Source: Fasciola hepatica (taxonomy: Eukaryota; Platyhelminthes; Trematoda; Plagiorchiida; Fasciolidae). From it: a stretch of DNA of 64,000 nucleotides. Under the pieces are notes generated by a model. The model had not been told where the DNA came from. It saw only the letters and a program-made list of their open reading frames with translations, and made no database searches. Both the position numbers and the translations under genes were made by a program. The stretch lies in contig CANUEZ040000156.1 of the NCBI GenBank assembly GCA_948099385.1, positions 9,383,501 to 9,447,500 of the forward strand, read 5' to 3'. This document shows positions 1 to 12,300 of this stretch, in pieces; position 1 is the stretch's first letter; the number at the start of each line of letters is the position of its first letter.

Positions 1-2955
1 CGCTGGAGATTTCTAGGTATGATTGCATCTTCAGCTTAAGGAACCCATTCTATATAGCCCTTTGGGTCATGGAGGCACGCAAACCATTACACGAAGTTGA
101 TTTAACTGAATGCAATCCCAAGTATGCCCACGTCCGTTTCTCTGAATGACGGAAAAACACGGTCATTATACATTATCTGGTGTCTATGAGCTAAGTCTCG
201 GAATCATTAAGAATCATGAACTCCGATAGAAATGAATCCTCAATTCTGAATTGTGACTCTCAGTTTCCACTCCATATAGTTTGCAATTACTCCGATATAC
301 AAGAGTTCATGGACACTTCCAACACACAAAAATCAAAGTCCTACATGAATAAACCTGACACTTCCATTAGTACCGACATAACAGCGATTGTACTCCTATA
401 ACCTAAGGAATAGGGAAGTTGGAAACAGTTTGGACATATATGAACGATTTTGATCAAAACAGCTCGCAGGGTTAATACCATGTTCAACAGTTGTTTCATG
501 TCTACCTTGGTTTTTTTATTGTTATTCTTCGAAATTCTCCTCTTTATTGTTATTAGCTCCAATCGCTCAGTTGTGTCAAATAAAGCCTAAATTCTAGGCC
601 TCAGCCTTGAGTTTAACATTCACAAACAACAAACTGGATACCGTTTAGTTAGCGTTATTTGTTGAATCAAACTGTTCCTAGGATGTCCATGATCACACAT
701 GATCGGACTGCTTACTGCGTGGTAACGAGAGTGATACTTCTTTGTTACCTCTTCTTTTTGAATAAGTCAACGCCATCTACGCCTCAAAAATCTCCCCACG
801 TTTGTATTATTTGTGAACACAACACTGTGGCGCAAGCTTTACTGCCACTGGTTAAATGTTGGCAGGAATGATGACGACTTGTCAGGACGTACACCCGCCC
901 GTAACATGATATTGGTAGAGTATCAAAGTGATATCAGGTCATATGGTTTGAATCACAATCTGTACGTTAAAGGCCCATAACATTTTTAACAAGGTACGCC
1001 AAAAGAACGCAAGATGCCTGAAATTACATTGTCGTGTAAAACACAAAAACTAACCACAGGTAGCTTCATCACAATTACTATAAGAGTGAATGAAACGATT
1101 TCGTCAATTCAATTTCTAGCGTACGAGGCTGGAATTCAACTAAGCCAGTATGAGAACAGTCGATCAGTAATTCTTGGACAGTAAACACGGACAATTTCGC
1201 ACATAAATATATGCAACACTAACGCGATTTTACGGTCCAAGAGTTGGATGCTACGTAATCCATGTATCTTCGTGGAAGCAGCCGAAACAGTGGCCCGCGG
1301 CTGAATTCACAGATCACATTTGTTTCACTCTTACCATACTGTCATTAGCACGTCGCCTGTCTTTATCCATTCCCGAATCCGCGTAGCCTGAGAACGTACT
1401 TTCAAGTAATGGAATGCTCATAAAGGAAGATTAATGTTACTCTGGTTCCATTGCTCAAAATAAACCGAGAACAATTTAGTGAGGCTAAAACGAGACCATT
1501 GAAAAACAACTTCACTTTGAAGAAATTACTGAAATCGCTACGTAAACCGGTTCCGTCAGCGAATTCAAGCAGTTCGTGAGTTGTGTGCTTAGAAGACGAA
1601 TGGTGCGAGTTGTGTTAGCAGAATTTTATCATAACGATCGAAAAAACCTCCTGTGGACAATAAAGACAGAAACTTTCAACAGTCAACATTTATTTATTTT
1701 ACTATTGGGTAAGGCGAAAGAAACCGCTACTTCGATCACATCCAGAAGGATTAGAAAACAGAAATTGCTTAATCAAAAGTGGACAATCTAGCTGAGAACG
1801 AGCCTAGTGTGTTTTATTCAAACGATGCATAGAAGACTCAATCTAACGAAAGGATTGAGGGGAAAATTTTTGAAGCCAGTAAACCTATTGAAAACTAAGT
1901 CAGTGTTTATGATAAAGTGAAAATCCAGTATAAATGGACGTTCAGAACATCCCAACGTAACTGTGCGAAAGGCACGACTGTTTTACTGCCTAGTTTTTAG
2001 CACACTCACTTTTTTAGGAGAAATGTCTACTTAATTTGGTATTAAACAGCTTCATTGTTGCCCAGAGAACTGCCACGTCTACATATGAGTACATCAGAAA
2101 CAGCAGCTTCGACAGCCATGACGGCTGACCGCAATTTTACAGCTATCAGCAACCCTGAACCTGTGATCCAAGCAGTAGTGAAGCAAGTAGGGTCTCAATA
2201 TATCAGACGTAGAAATGAGCAAAAATGGCCACAACGGCAGCGTTCAAACATATGCAATTATGTGTATGTGCAAGCCAATCCGTAATCACTGATGAAAGAA
2301 TCTACTAGAGCTTTACACAAATTATCATTCAAAGCGTGAGTCAGAGGTGAAGCTCTTCTCAATGGTGCACTGGGGTCCTTATAATAATCGTCCGTCTCAT
2401 GTAGACATGATTAGGCATACGATAAAAACACAAGAATGCCCGTGTGATAAAGGATTTGTCTTTCGAGTAATCGGTTGGGTATAAAGGAATAGTTCTTATC
2501 TATTTTAATGACACGTGATTCCCATTCCCCGAGACCTCCGCATTTATTCATAGAATATTAGGCCACTCTGAGTCGTGATTTTCCTGTGGTAAGACAACCG
2601 ACATATTACTTTTCACCAGGGACGACCACTGACTAACCAATCGATAAAAATGAGGAAAACAAAATGCCACTACTTACGCAGACTGTTACAAGACTGTACA
2701 TACTTCGGTCTAAGCAACCGGGTAGCATTCAGCCCACATGCTTATTTGAAATGGAAACGACAACGTGTAAGCCAAGCCCTGCCACTGCACCGTGTCTATC
2801 AAAGTGCTAGCTCGAAGTCGTGCTCTTTGGTGGTTATGCTGTGGCAAACTGTGTTCAGACTTCAGACAGATTTCCCCTGGGAATCCACGTTTATTTTTCT
2901 GTTTCATGTTTTTGCATGGCACCAGGCCTCTGTACTTTGTACCGGGTTATCGGTG

Positions 2956-3025
<70 letters not shown>

Positions 3026-3083
3026 AAAAACACTAAAACCACATTCATGCAATGAACGAGAACAGAACTTTTAAATTACTTAC
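1..3083. other. Unassigned sequence downstream of RalGPS exon 5
   Basis: No coding segment could be recognised here. It lies 3' of the last visible RalGPS exon on the minus strand and is presumably the next intron. I looked on the minus strand for the next conserved CDC25 segment (the family's IYLxDLxYID region) and did not find it, so the remaining exons probably lie beyond the left edge. The stretch is unique-looking AT-moderate DNA apart from a long AT dinucleotide tract near 3.0 kb. Confidence 0.5.
2960..3022. repeat. (AT)n microsatellite
   Basis: About 31 uninterrupted AT dinucleotides, 60 nt inside the intron that follows RalGPS exon 5. Apparent Ile-Tyr reading frames across it are artefacts of the repeat. 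Confidence 0.97.
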
Positions 3084-3300
3084 CCAGATAAGGAATACCC
3101 GGCAAGGAAATCGCATTCATATGTTCCCGTTGCCGTCGACAGTTGTCATCCTGACTGAACAGCTCCTCGAGGCGACGATATGTGCTACGATCTTTATTAC
3201 CCAACCCCGCCCAGGTGTGGCGTAATCGATAAATACACTCTACTTGAAGTGCGGAAATTATCGACATGGCTGAGTACAAATTGTTGTAGTCGACCAGTTT
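3084..3300 (-). CDS. RALGPS: RalGPS exon 5 (CDC25 domain)
   Basis: 217-nt exon. The acceptor reads TTTTGATCTCAG just above 3300 and the donor GTAAGT occupies 3078-3083. It encodes 72 residues plus one base, from [15 protein letters not shown] to [20 protein letters not shown]. This matches the RalGPS segment where vertebrates read LNNLHxLMxVVSxLQ through IPYLG. The exon ends in phase 1 after the conserved PYLG, so the next exon should begin near the IYL motif. Confidence 0.88.
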
Positions 3301-6300
3301 CTGAGATCAAAACAAAAAGTAAATAGATGAGGACAGAATGATTTAAACATTTTTTTAGGATTTTAATCACAATATTACTGAACACTACATTTACGTCCAG
3401 TTTAGTTCGTTCGTGGTCATCAGAAAATGACAAGGCTGCCCTGATGTTGCAGCGCTCTATTCAACTGAGGTTGCTGAGACTTCGTGTTGTTGCACCGGCT
3501 GTCAAGAAGAAACTGTTTCGGTGGAGTATAACGATTTTTGAACCACCATGTCCAATAGACACACCGGTTAGTTTGTCCAAATAAATCGCGCTAGGTTCAA
3601 TTGAATACCGAGAAGAGACTAAGATAAACTCAATCTTCCAGTCGCAGTGAGTCAGCATTCAACGGCAGACCCTGCCTCAGGCTACTTACCCCAGGAGACG
3701 GTAAATAGTTCAGTAAACTCCAAGAATGAGTTCAGTTCCCAAAACCTTTGCTGGATGGATATGGAAACAACTTTCTAAGCTACCCATGAAGGTGAGACAC
3801 CTATCCCAATCCTTAGACAATGTTTTATGCTAAGGAACTAACTGCTTAAAACGTATGGTTCTTCGAGAGTTAAAGTTCTTGATATTTTATCGATCTTGCG
3901 TAAAGAACAAACACTGGTCATAGGTCATAAGGGGGCCGTTTACAAGCATCCTCTAATCCCCCGGCTGGAATATGAGTGGTTTTGGATGCAGTAGTAACCA
4001 ATGAGTCAGGGAAGTAGCCTGTGTGAAGTACTAAAAGCAGTGAGCGAGAAACTCTTAAGGAAATACCTTTATCACGCCGTTTTGAATTGAAATCCCACGA
4101 CATCTAGGTACTTCACAGCTTTTGAAAGGTCATTTTTCCTTTCCACTTGGATTTATTTGGCTCTGTGAACTTGTCTCATCATTACAGATAGTGAGCGGTT
4201 TTTGTTGGAACTTTTACAAAAAAAAAAGTATTTTTAACTTCAATTACGACAACAGAATGTTTTTTTCCTGAACTCCATCCGGTTATCATCCTGTAATTGG
4301 AGCGCTGACGTTCAGTGTACGTAGTCAAGCCGATGTAAAAGTGTAACGTGTACAGAGAAAATACGCATTTGTAGTTAAAGATATATACGGTTACTGGTCA
4401 ACGTTCTTCGCCTTCAGACAGAATATTCTGATACCGGAAACGGTCAGAGCATATTTTTAAGAGAAATGATCATGTTTTCGAACACCTATAAATCCATCGT
4501 ACTCGTTACACTGTGAACATGTTTTGTACGGGTTCTTAAATACGACCGCCTCAACAACGTTCAAGAGAACACCGACCAAGGAATCCGAAAAATAGTGAAT
4601 ATGGAGCAAACAGGTTAACTTTAGTCCCGTTACTTTTAAAAAAGTTTCCAGAAACTTAAATGCATACGGTAGACATGTATTGCTTCAATCGATTTGTTTC
4701 TAAGTTCTGACAGACAGTGACCTTGCGCGTAAGTATTTTAGTTTCAATGGTAAAACGCAGTCAGGGGTAGCGAACCGAGACGTGAAATCTGAGCAGACGT
4801 CGAAAAGTCACCACCACACCTGACGTAACAGAACTCCATGTGATTCGCCACTATAGATCTCAGGATCGTGGTAGCTCGTTTTCAAGTCTAGTTGTTGTTT
4901 TTGTTTGATTTAGTTTCGTTAAACTCCTTGCTTTAAACTTGGGCGTTTTTCTCGGCTCCCGTTGCTTAGTTGTATGTTAAATAGACTCTAAATCCTCGGC
5001 CGTTCTTGTATCATCCTCAACCAAACAGACTTCGCAACCATATACACCTCACACTCCCTCCGTCGTGTGGCTATGGGGAATATCCTTTCAACTGCGCTCA
5101 TGCTTAGGGATGAAATACGAAGTCAGTGAAAAGGTAACGACTGTGACAACAAGCATATGACCTAGTACCTCCCACCTGATACCTCAGAAGTAGTAGTCTG
5201 GGAGCATATTCTACTCGCCCGGATGGAGAGCAGAGCTGCACGCCACCGGGTGCGTTTCCAAGTCGCGGATAGGAGAACGGCCACCAGTATGATGGTTAAT
5301 CATGATTAAAGTGATTCCGGGGCTCACCGAACAAGCGGTCGTGAACGAACTGCGGCAGTGCTCAAGGTTGTGGTGGGTTTCCCGCCTAGCAAGTGCTACC
5401 TCCCAAAACGCCACATATATCTGAGGACAGCACTGTAACGTGTCTAATGTGACTCGCCATTAAATATAGCCGTTGACCTTTGTCATGTGTACTGGACAAG
5501 GTAATCCGTAGGAAACCTATGAATCATGACCGGTCATTGGCTCGTCTGGAACATCCTTGCTGCCTTGCAGATCGCACTTAATTGTGCAAAGGTTAGAGAT
5601 GCATCTTCGAACAAAAAGCCAGGATGACCGAGCAGTACAATAGCTCACCGTCTAAAATGGCTCACATTAATTCTAATTCTTTTGCAAACATTATCCAAAT
5701 TTCCCTAATGTAACCACTTTCAGTTTACGGTGTTTGCACTATGCCTGACCCAAAGCCCGGTGTATAACAATAACAATAATAATCGATCACCATCTGAACT
5801 TCTGGTTGCCCACTCCGATTTTCTTGGATGAAACAGCCTGTTTTTTTACAGTGGTGTACCGCGCTATTACAGCTATTCGTTCCACTGTACCAAATAAGAA
5901 ATCAACCAACCGGTGGTGGTCGAGTGATTGAAAGCCTTCGATCACCAGCTCGGAGGTTAGAGATTCGAATCTCTCCTCTGCCAGTCACTGATGGTAGTTA
6001 GTAATCCACTGTCACTCTGCTCGTGACTACGCCTGACCTACTGGGACCTCAAGTGGTTCTCCGTCAATCCAAGTGTCTGAGTTTGATTGCCGGATATCTC
6101 CAATAATGCAGCGGATCTTTGAGCTTATGGGGTATACATCCTCCACCGCACTCATGCACGCGTAAATTAGATGGACTGATACTGAACATCTGACCCAGTA
6201 CAAATAACCTTAGTGTACATATACATAACACCGACTTCAGATCAAGCTTGGTGCCAACGCGACATTAAAAGTAACACAAAAGAAACGGGAGAAACAAAGT

Positions 6301-9300
6301 ACAATGGGATAAAGACAGTGGTTTTCCACAAAAACCAATGCATTTATTTTTTAATTCACCATACTGTTGTAGTATATTTCATATATAGTACACCGGCTTG
6401 AACTCAAGCATGATTCCAACAAAACAACAAATGCAATGAAAGGAGGAGGGGAGTTTAAGAGTGGTTGACAGCGTTTGATTGCCAGCTCGGAGGTTCGAGG
6501 TTCGAATCCCGCCATTATCGGTTACTTTGGTGGTAGGCAATAATCCACTGTCGTTCGAAGCGTTACTACATCTGACCTATTGGGAACTTAAGGAGTTCTC
6601 CACTCCAAGTCTCAGGGTCTGGTTTCCGGTTATCGCTAATAGTGTAACGTGTCTTCGTGGCTACGGGATTATCCCCCTTCACTGCATTCATGCGCGTGTA
6701 ATTAAAAAATAAAAAGTATGGGAAGTAGGTAGCAAAAAATCTTTGTTTTTTTTTGCTTTTTCTTGTACACTTTTTCGTGCTTTTACGTCATTTTGTTGGC
6801 CTGAGTGAAATTTTTGGGTTTATGGGACAAGAGAGTAGTTTGCGAATGGAAGGCGCAAAGTGCATACCATATCTGGAAACTTCAATCGCCAAGTGGCTCA
6901 TAGCGTATTGTACTGCCCGTGCATTGTCACTCAGTGAGACGATTTCAGCAATATATTCCAAGTCAAAAACTCTGTTCCTTGGGAGGAGTTCAACTCCACC
7001 GTTCCGAAGACCAGGCAAGGCATTCCATAAAACATACCCTACGGCAAAGTTGTAAAGAAATGGGGATATAGGGCGACCTTGTCGTACTCTACTGGACACG
7101 GCAATAGGAGGCGAAGGCTGGCCATATTTTTTAATCCGACCTTGGGCGACGATACAATTCTTTGAGGGCGGACACATACTTTTCAGGTACTCCATTCCTC
7201 AACTAACATTCTCACAGTGCGATCCAATCCACAAAGCCGAAGACCGTGTGAATGTCCAGGAACACGATGATCCTTGGTCTTCGGAAGGTATTACGGTGCT
7301 CTAGTAGCTCTCGGAGAGTGAAGATTTGATCGATATATCCAGGACCGGCACGAAACCCAGCCGGCTCCTCCCGCGTTAACTCTTCACGCGTTTGACACAA
7401 CCTGCGGAGTGACATGCTAGCACCTTTGATGCCATTGGGATGGGGCTTATGCTTCTATTGTTAGCGCGGTCACTACGCGATCTCTTTTTGAAGATGGGGA
7501 CAACAATCGATTCCCTCCACAAGGATGGGGTGTACTCAGAATTCCAGATCTTTGAAAACAAAACATGAAATTTTCTTACAAATCGTACCCCACCATCTTC
7601 TAAAAGGGACTTGAGAAACGTCATCGGAGCCCGGCGCTTTGTGACGTCCCAAGATTCGGATATCCCCGAGGGTCTCCGTTTCGGTAGATGGATCTGTCGA
7701 AACAGACCACGGGACGTGCTATTGGGAAGGCTGTTTACGAGAAACGGAAGTGCAGCCGACGGCATCCTCACTGCTGACTTCGCTTTCAATTACGTGTTTA
7801 CGCATGAGTGCAGTGGAAGGGGAATATCTCATAGGCAAAAAGTCCGCCGCACCATTGGGGATATCCGGCAACCAGATCCTGACACTTGGAGTGACGGAGA
7901 ACCACCTGAGGTCCCAACAGGTCAGGCGCAGTCACGGGGTGAGCGATAGTGGATTACTGCTTGCCACTAAAATGCCTCTGGGATGTAAATGGTCAAACAC
8001 AGAAAGACACGAAACATCCTCAACGCGACTGGCCAAGTTCCGAAACCACAAACCAAAGCGCTACGAACCGCGGCGTTTTACACCCGTTCCTTGATAACCG
8101 GGTGTAACGGCGGCTGCACAGCTGCTACAGGTTAGCGTAGGTTGTTCTAGCTCTCGCTGTTCCTGATGCGGTCTTCCAATACCACCTCCAACTGTAATCA
8201 AGCCCCGAATTACTTAGTTATCCAATAACTAGCTCATCACCATAAGGCGAGAGTGCACGTACAGGCTCCTGTCAGTCTTTTAAAAGCACTTTGCACTTGG
8301 TGGAGAATAATACCAGCAACTAGTTTGGAAACGAAGTTAATGAAGCTAATTCTTCTGTGGGTTTTACAGGAGTATTCATAGCTCTTGCAAATCGGGCTGA
8401 TAACCAAGTTGCACTAAGCATACACGAATTTCTCCAACTCTGAATGATCCTGAGGATGTCATCAACTTTGATACAAAACCTTGACCTTGATTCTTGAAAA
8501 TGCACGTACACAATATAACCAGTTTAGAGGTTTTATAACGTTTCATATGGCCTATTTCACAGACAACCCTCGCTTCAGAAAAGGGATTAATATCCGACTG
8601 CACCGTTTCAACCACGTATATTCTCTATGGAAGTGGGTCAACTGGACTGAATGAACAAGTAGGTCGTCGGTTTCTTTGTTACGCTCGGTTTGGGTGGGAT
8701 GGTACTCCTAACCAAACGAAAAGGGTTGTGATGACCGCCACTTGAAGCAGTCTTTTGCATCTTAGTACTTCGTAATACACTACTGCATGTGGTCATTTTT
8801 CAGGTTTCTCTTCGACTGACGCCTAATCCCAAACGCGCCAACTATTACTGAAAATTCGCAAAAGATATTTCATAACGCTTGTGACTGGAAACCCTTAGTA
8901 GCGTCACAACTAACGAGACATCGAAGATGCAAACAAAAATTCGACGGCAATAATAACACTATTACTGGTCATTATTATTAACAGTGGTTGTCGCAGTTTA
9001 CCAAACTTGTCATATGACATTCATACCACTAGCTTCGAGTCTCGTTCTCATCCCTAGCATTTCTAACCAACGATAATTCTCATCTCTAAGATGCTGATGG
9101 AGATGCACTCATCTCCGTTCAATTCATTCAATTAACCTCACACCTGTGCTCTGATTTTGGTTGCTACCTCCCAGCACTGTCTGGCTGAGGGCAGAATGAA
9201 TAAAAGCATTAGGTATCAAGAAGAGGAAATCAAAGTAATAAGCGGAAATCACGAAGACAAAGGAAGAGTTCGAAGGCGACTGTGCCACTGGTTGCAACAT

Positions 9301-12300
9301 CTAGCCACAAGCGTCCAAGCCACCTTATTCTGTTCAGACTAAGCAGATTCCAGTGGCTGGCCACTGGTTCCCAAAACTATACACCTGACCCCACCGTTGT
9401 TGATACGGTATCCCCACCATAATCGAAAAATATTGCGAAGATATCGATGCTCAAACAACGACAGTCTTCGCCTATCTGCTACCCCTAACTGCCAAGTTCC
9501 TGAGCCGTATAAAAGGACGCATCTAACTACTGCACTGTACACTCGACTCGCCGTAGACAACTCGATATCACACCGGGGCAACAGACGAATGAGGTTAGCA
9601 AAATTCCAACGTGCATTCCGTGTACGCGACATCACCTCATCCGCTATCTGACTACTTGGTGAGATGTAGCTGGCTAGGTAACAAACCTAACCTACTCCAG
9701 TTAGGGTTCCTCCTGCCACGACAAGGTTTGGTGTACATCCAACCCAGTCATGCAGCAACCATCACGACGAGACTGCACCTTGAAGTGGTGATGGCTTGCG
9801 CGCCTGTACAACCCAAAGAGCTATACAGGATGGCTTTTTTAAGCCGGAGATGCAACCATACCTGACAGGTCAGTGGGTAGAGGCCAGACAAAGTCCAGTC
9901 TCCTGGTCCTCCATGTTGGGGTCGATTTGAGCTGATAACTCAGTCGGTAAAATTAGTGGAAGAATAATTGATCCAAGCAAATGGGCTTCCACTCAGTCAC
10001 CCTGCTGCCTTGCCGACAGGTTCTCGTTAGAACTAAAGACATTGGATGAGAACTCTAATCGTCCTCCTGCTTTGTGGATGGATACCCTAGCAATACCTAT
10101 CCAACATCTCCCATGAACTGTACGAATAGAAAGAATTCCATACTGCATCGGTCATCACGCAGGATAATCAGGACGCGCTGCCCATTGCATCGAGCGGGGT
10201 GGGTAGTGATAAGTGGGCTACTGCCCAGAGTTCCCTCTCTTTTATTCAACCTCTGTCTTCTGTCCCCAATCACCTCTCTCTGTCCCATCTATCCACCCAT
10301 AATGCTCCCACTGATAACACGCCCGATACTCGCGACGATTCACTGTCAAACAGTGTCGGGAATAGTCCTCTGTCTAGTAGCTCACATTTTCTCAAGCCTC
10401 GTCAGCCTCTGAATCTCGGCTTCTTCAACGTGCGTACACTCATGCAGGCTGGTAAGCAGACGTGCCTAGCCCTCACAACGACCTCTCCGAAAACTGATGT
10501 TTGCTGCGTGCACGTGCTCATCTTGACTACGGTGCTCCCATCCATCGTAACGCTGCTGCCGAGGTAGGTGAAGTGGTCGACAACTGCCGCCACTTCCCCA
10601 TCGAGCATCAAGCTCGGAATCGTTGACGTTCAGTCTTGTAACATCATTTTATACTTTGAAGGTGCAAAGCGCATGCCGAATGGAGCTACAGTTCTTACTA
10701 GTCTACCTAGTGCACGTTGAGCATGTTCCGCGGATTCGAACAAGCAGAAAACATCGTCCGCGTAATCTAGATCACATAGCTTCCCCCCAGTTTCCTAGTT
10801 CGACGCCTACATCCTAAAGATTTTGCAGCGCACTCTCTATTATTTCGTCCATGACGAAGTTGAACAGGAATGGAGACAAAGGACATCCCTGTCGAACACT
10901 GCTGGTCGTTTCGAACTGACCGGATAGTTCACCGTAAACTCTAACGCGGCCAGAAGTATGAGAATACAATGATCTCAGTAGGTTCACGAACTTCTGAGGC
11001 ATACCTTTTCGATGAAGAGTACTGAAAAGCGCTGTTCGACTAACTGAATCGAAGGCGCCTTTCAAGTCTAAGAAAACCATTATTGTCGGTCGGCGGTGCG
11101 TGTGACGCGTTTCAGATAGTCGGCGAAGAGTATGAATCTGGTCGATGCATCCTCGACCTGGGCGGAATCCAGCCTGCTGTTCGTGGATGTTCTTCTCGCG
11201 AGCCGGTGTAAGACGGTGCAGTAGAATCGAGGCTAATACTTTGGTGACTATCGGAATTTAGCTAATCCCACGATGGTTACTACAGTCATTGCGTATTCCT
11301 TTCTTGAAGATGGGAATAATCAACGACTCACTCCATGTTAACGGAATGTGCTCCTCCTTCCAAATGTCACGGAGCAAGATGGTAAGTGATTTTATCAAGG
11401 CATCTCCACCCAGTTTGCAAAGAACTGGGGGAGGTTCATCGGGACCTGCCGCTTTCCCTCGTTTTAGTATTCGAATGTATGACTCTACTTCTACTTCCGA
11501 TGAGGGCTCAAGTAATACCGCCCAAGAAGTCGCAGTTGTTGACACGGGAGTAACTACATTGGCGTGCGGCCAGTTAAACTGTTTCTTGAAGTATTCGGCC
11601 CAAGGGTCAAGCCTTTACTGTTTGCCATGGATGGGTTCTCCATTTCTATCGTGAATCGTTCCAATGACCTGTGAAAAGTAGGTGCTTCACGTCTTCGTGG
11701 TTGGGGTCCAAAAGATCCCTCAACTAGTTGGCTGGAGACACTGAAGGATATGGCAGCGAACCATGAACAGTGGCGATCGTGTTATTACTTTCCGTCGAAT
11801 CAGAATGACTGATCGATGTACGTTTGTACAGTTAGACTGTGTATTCCGTGTGTTGGCTACTAGTGCATTCTTTCCTTTTCCCACCCCTGAAAGTCCACTC
11901 CCTGTTTATCTTGTATATTCATTCTTTCTAATTCAACGTGCAACATTGTGATAAAGGAAGTGGTCAGTGGGGCTCCCCTACTGTTTAACGCTGTACGATG
12001 ATGATGATGATGACACCCGCATTGCTTAGGAACTAGGAAATTCTGAGTTCAAGTGGTGATGAACAAAGCAACTACGATACAACGCCAACTGAGTTCCAGG
12101 TATGCTACAGGACAATGCAACAGGTACACAAAGGTTTCAATCGTACGTTGCTGCTAGTACGGCTGCTTCGAATGTTGACATGTTTTATGGTTGACACAAG
12201 AGAAAGATATCATACAAAGCCAATGGGATCTAAACTGAGACGAGAACAATCAAAGCATCGCACTTCTGTTTAACCCGGCTAAACGCGGGACTGGATAATG

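Noticed and set aside
2650..3074. Open frames running through the AT tract (Ile-Tyr repeats)
   Set aside because: The codons come from the microsatellite itself; there is no other coding signal.
5916..5985. Functional tRNA gene
   Set aside because: The tRNA-like head has weak cloverleaf potential and is followed by a body shared with a second copy, so a SINE explains it better.
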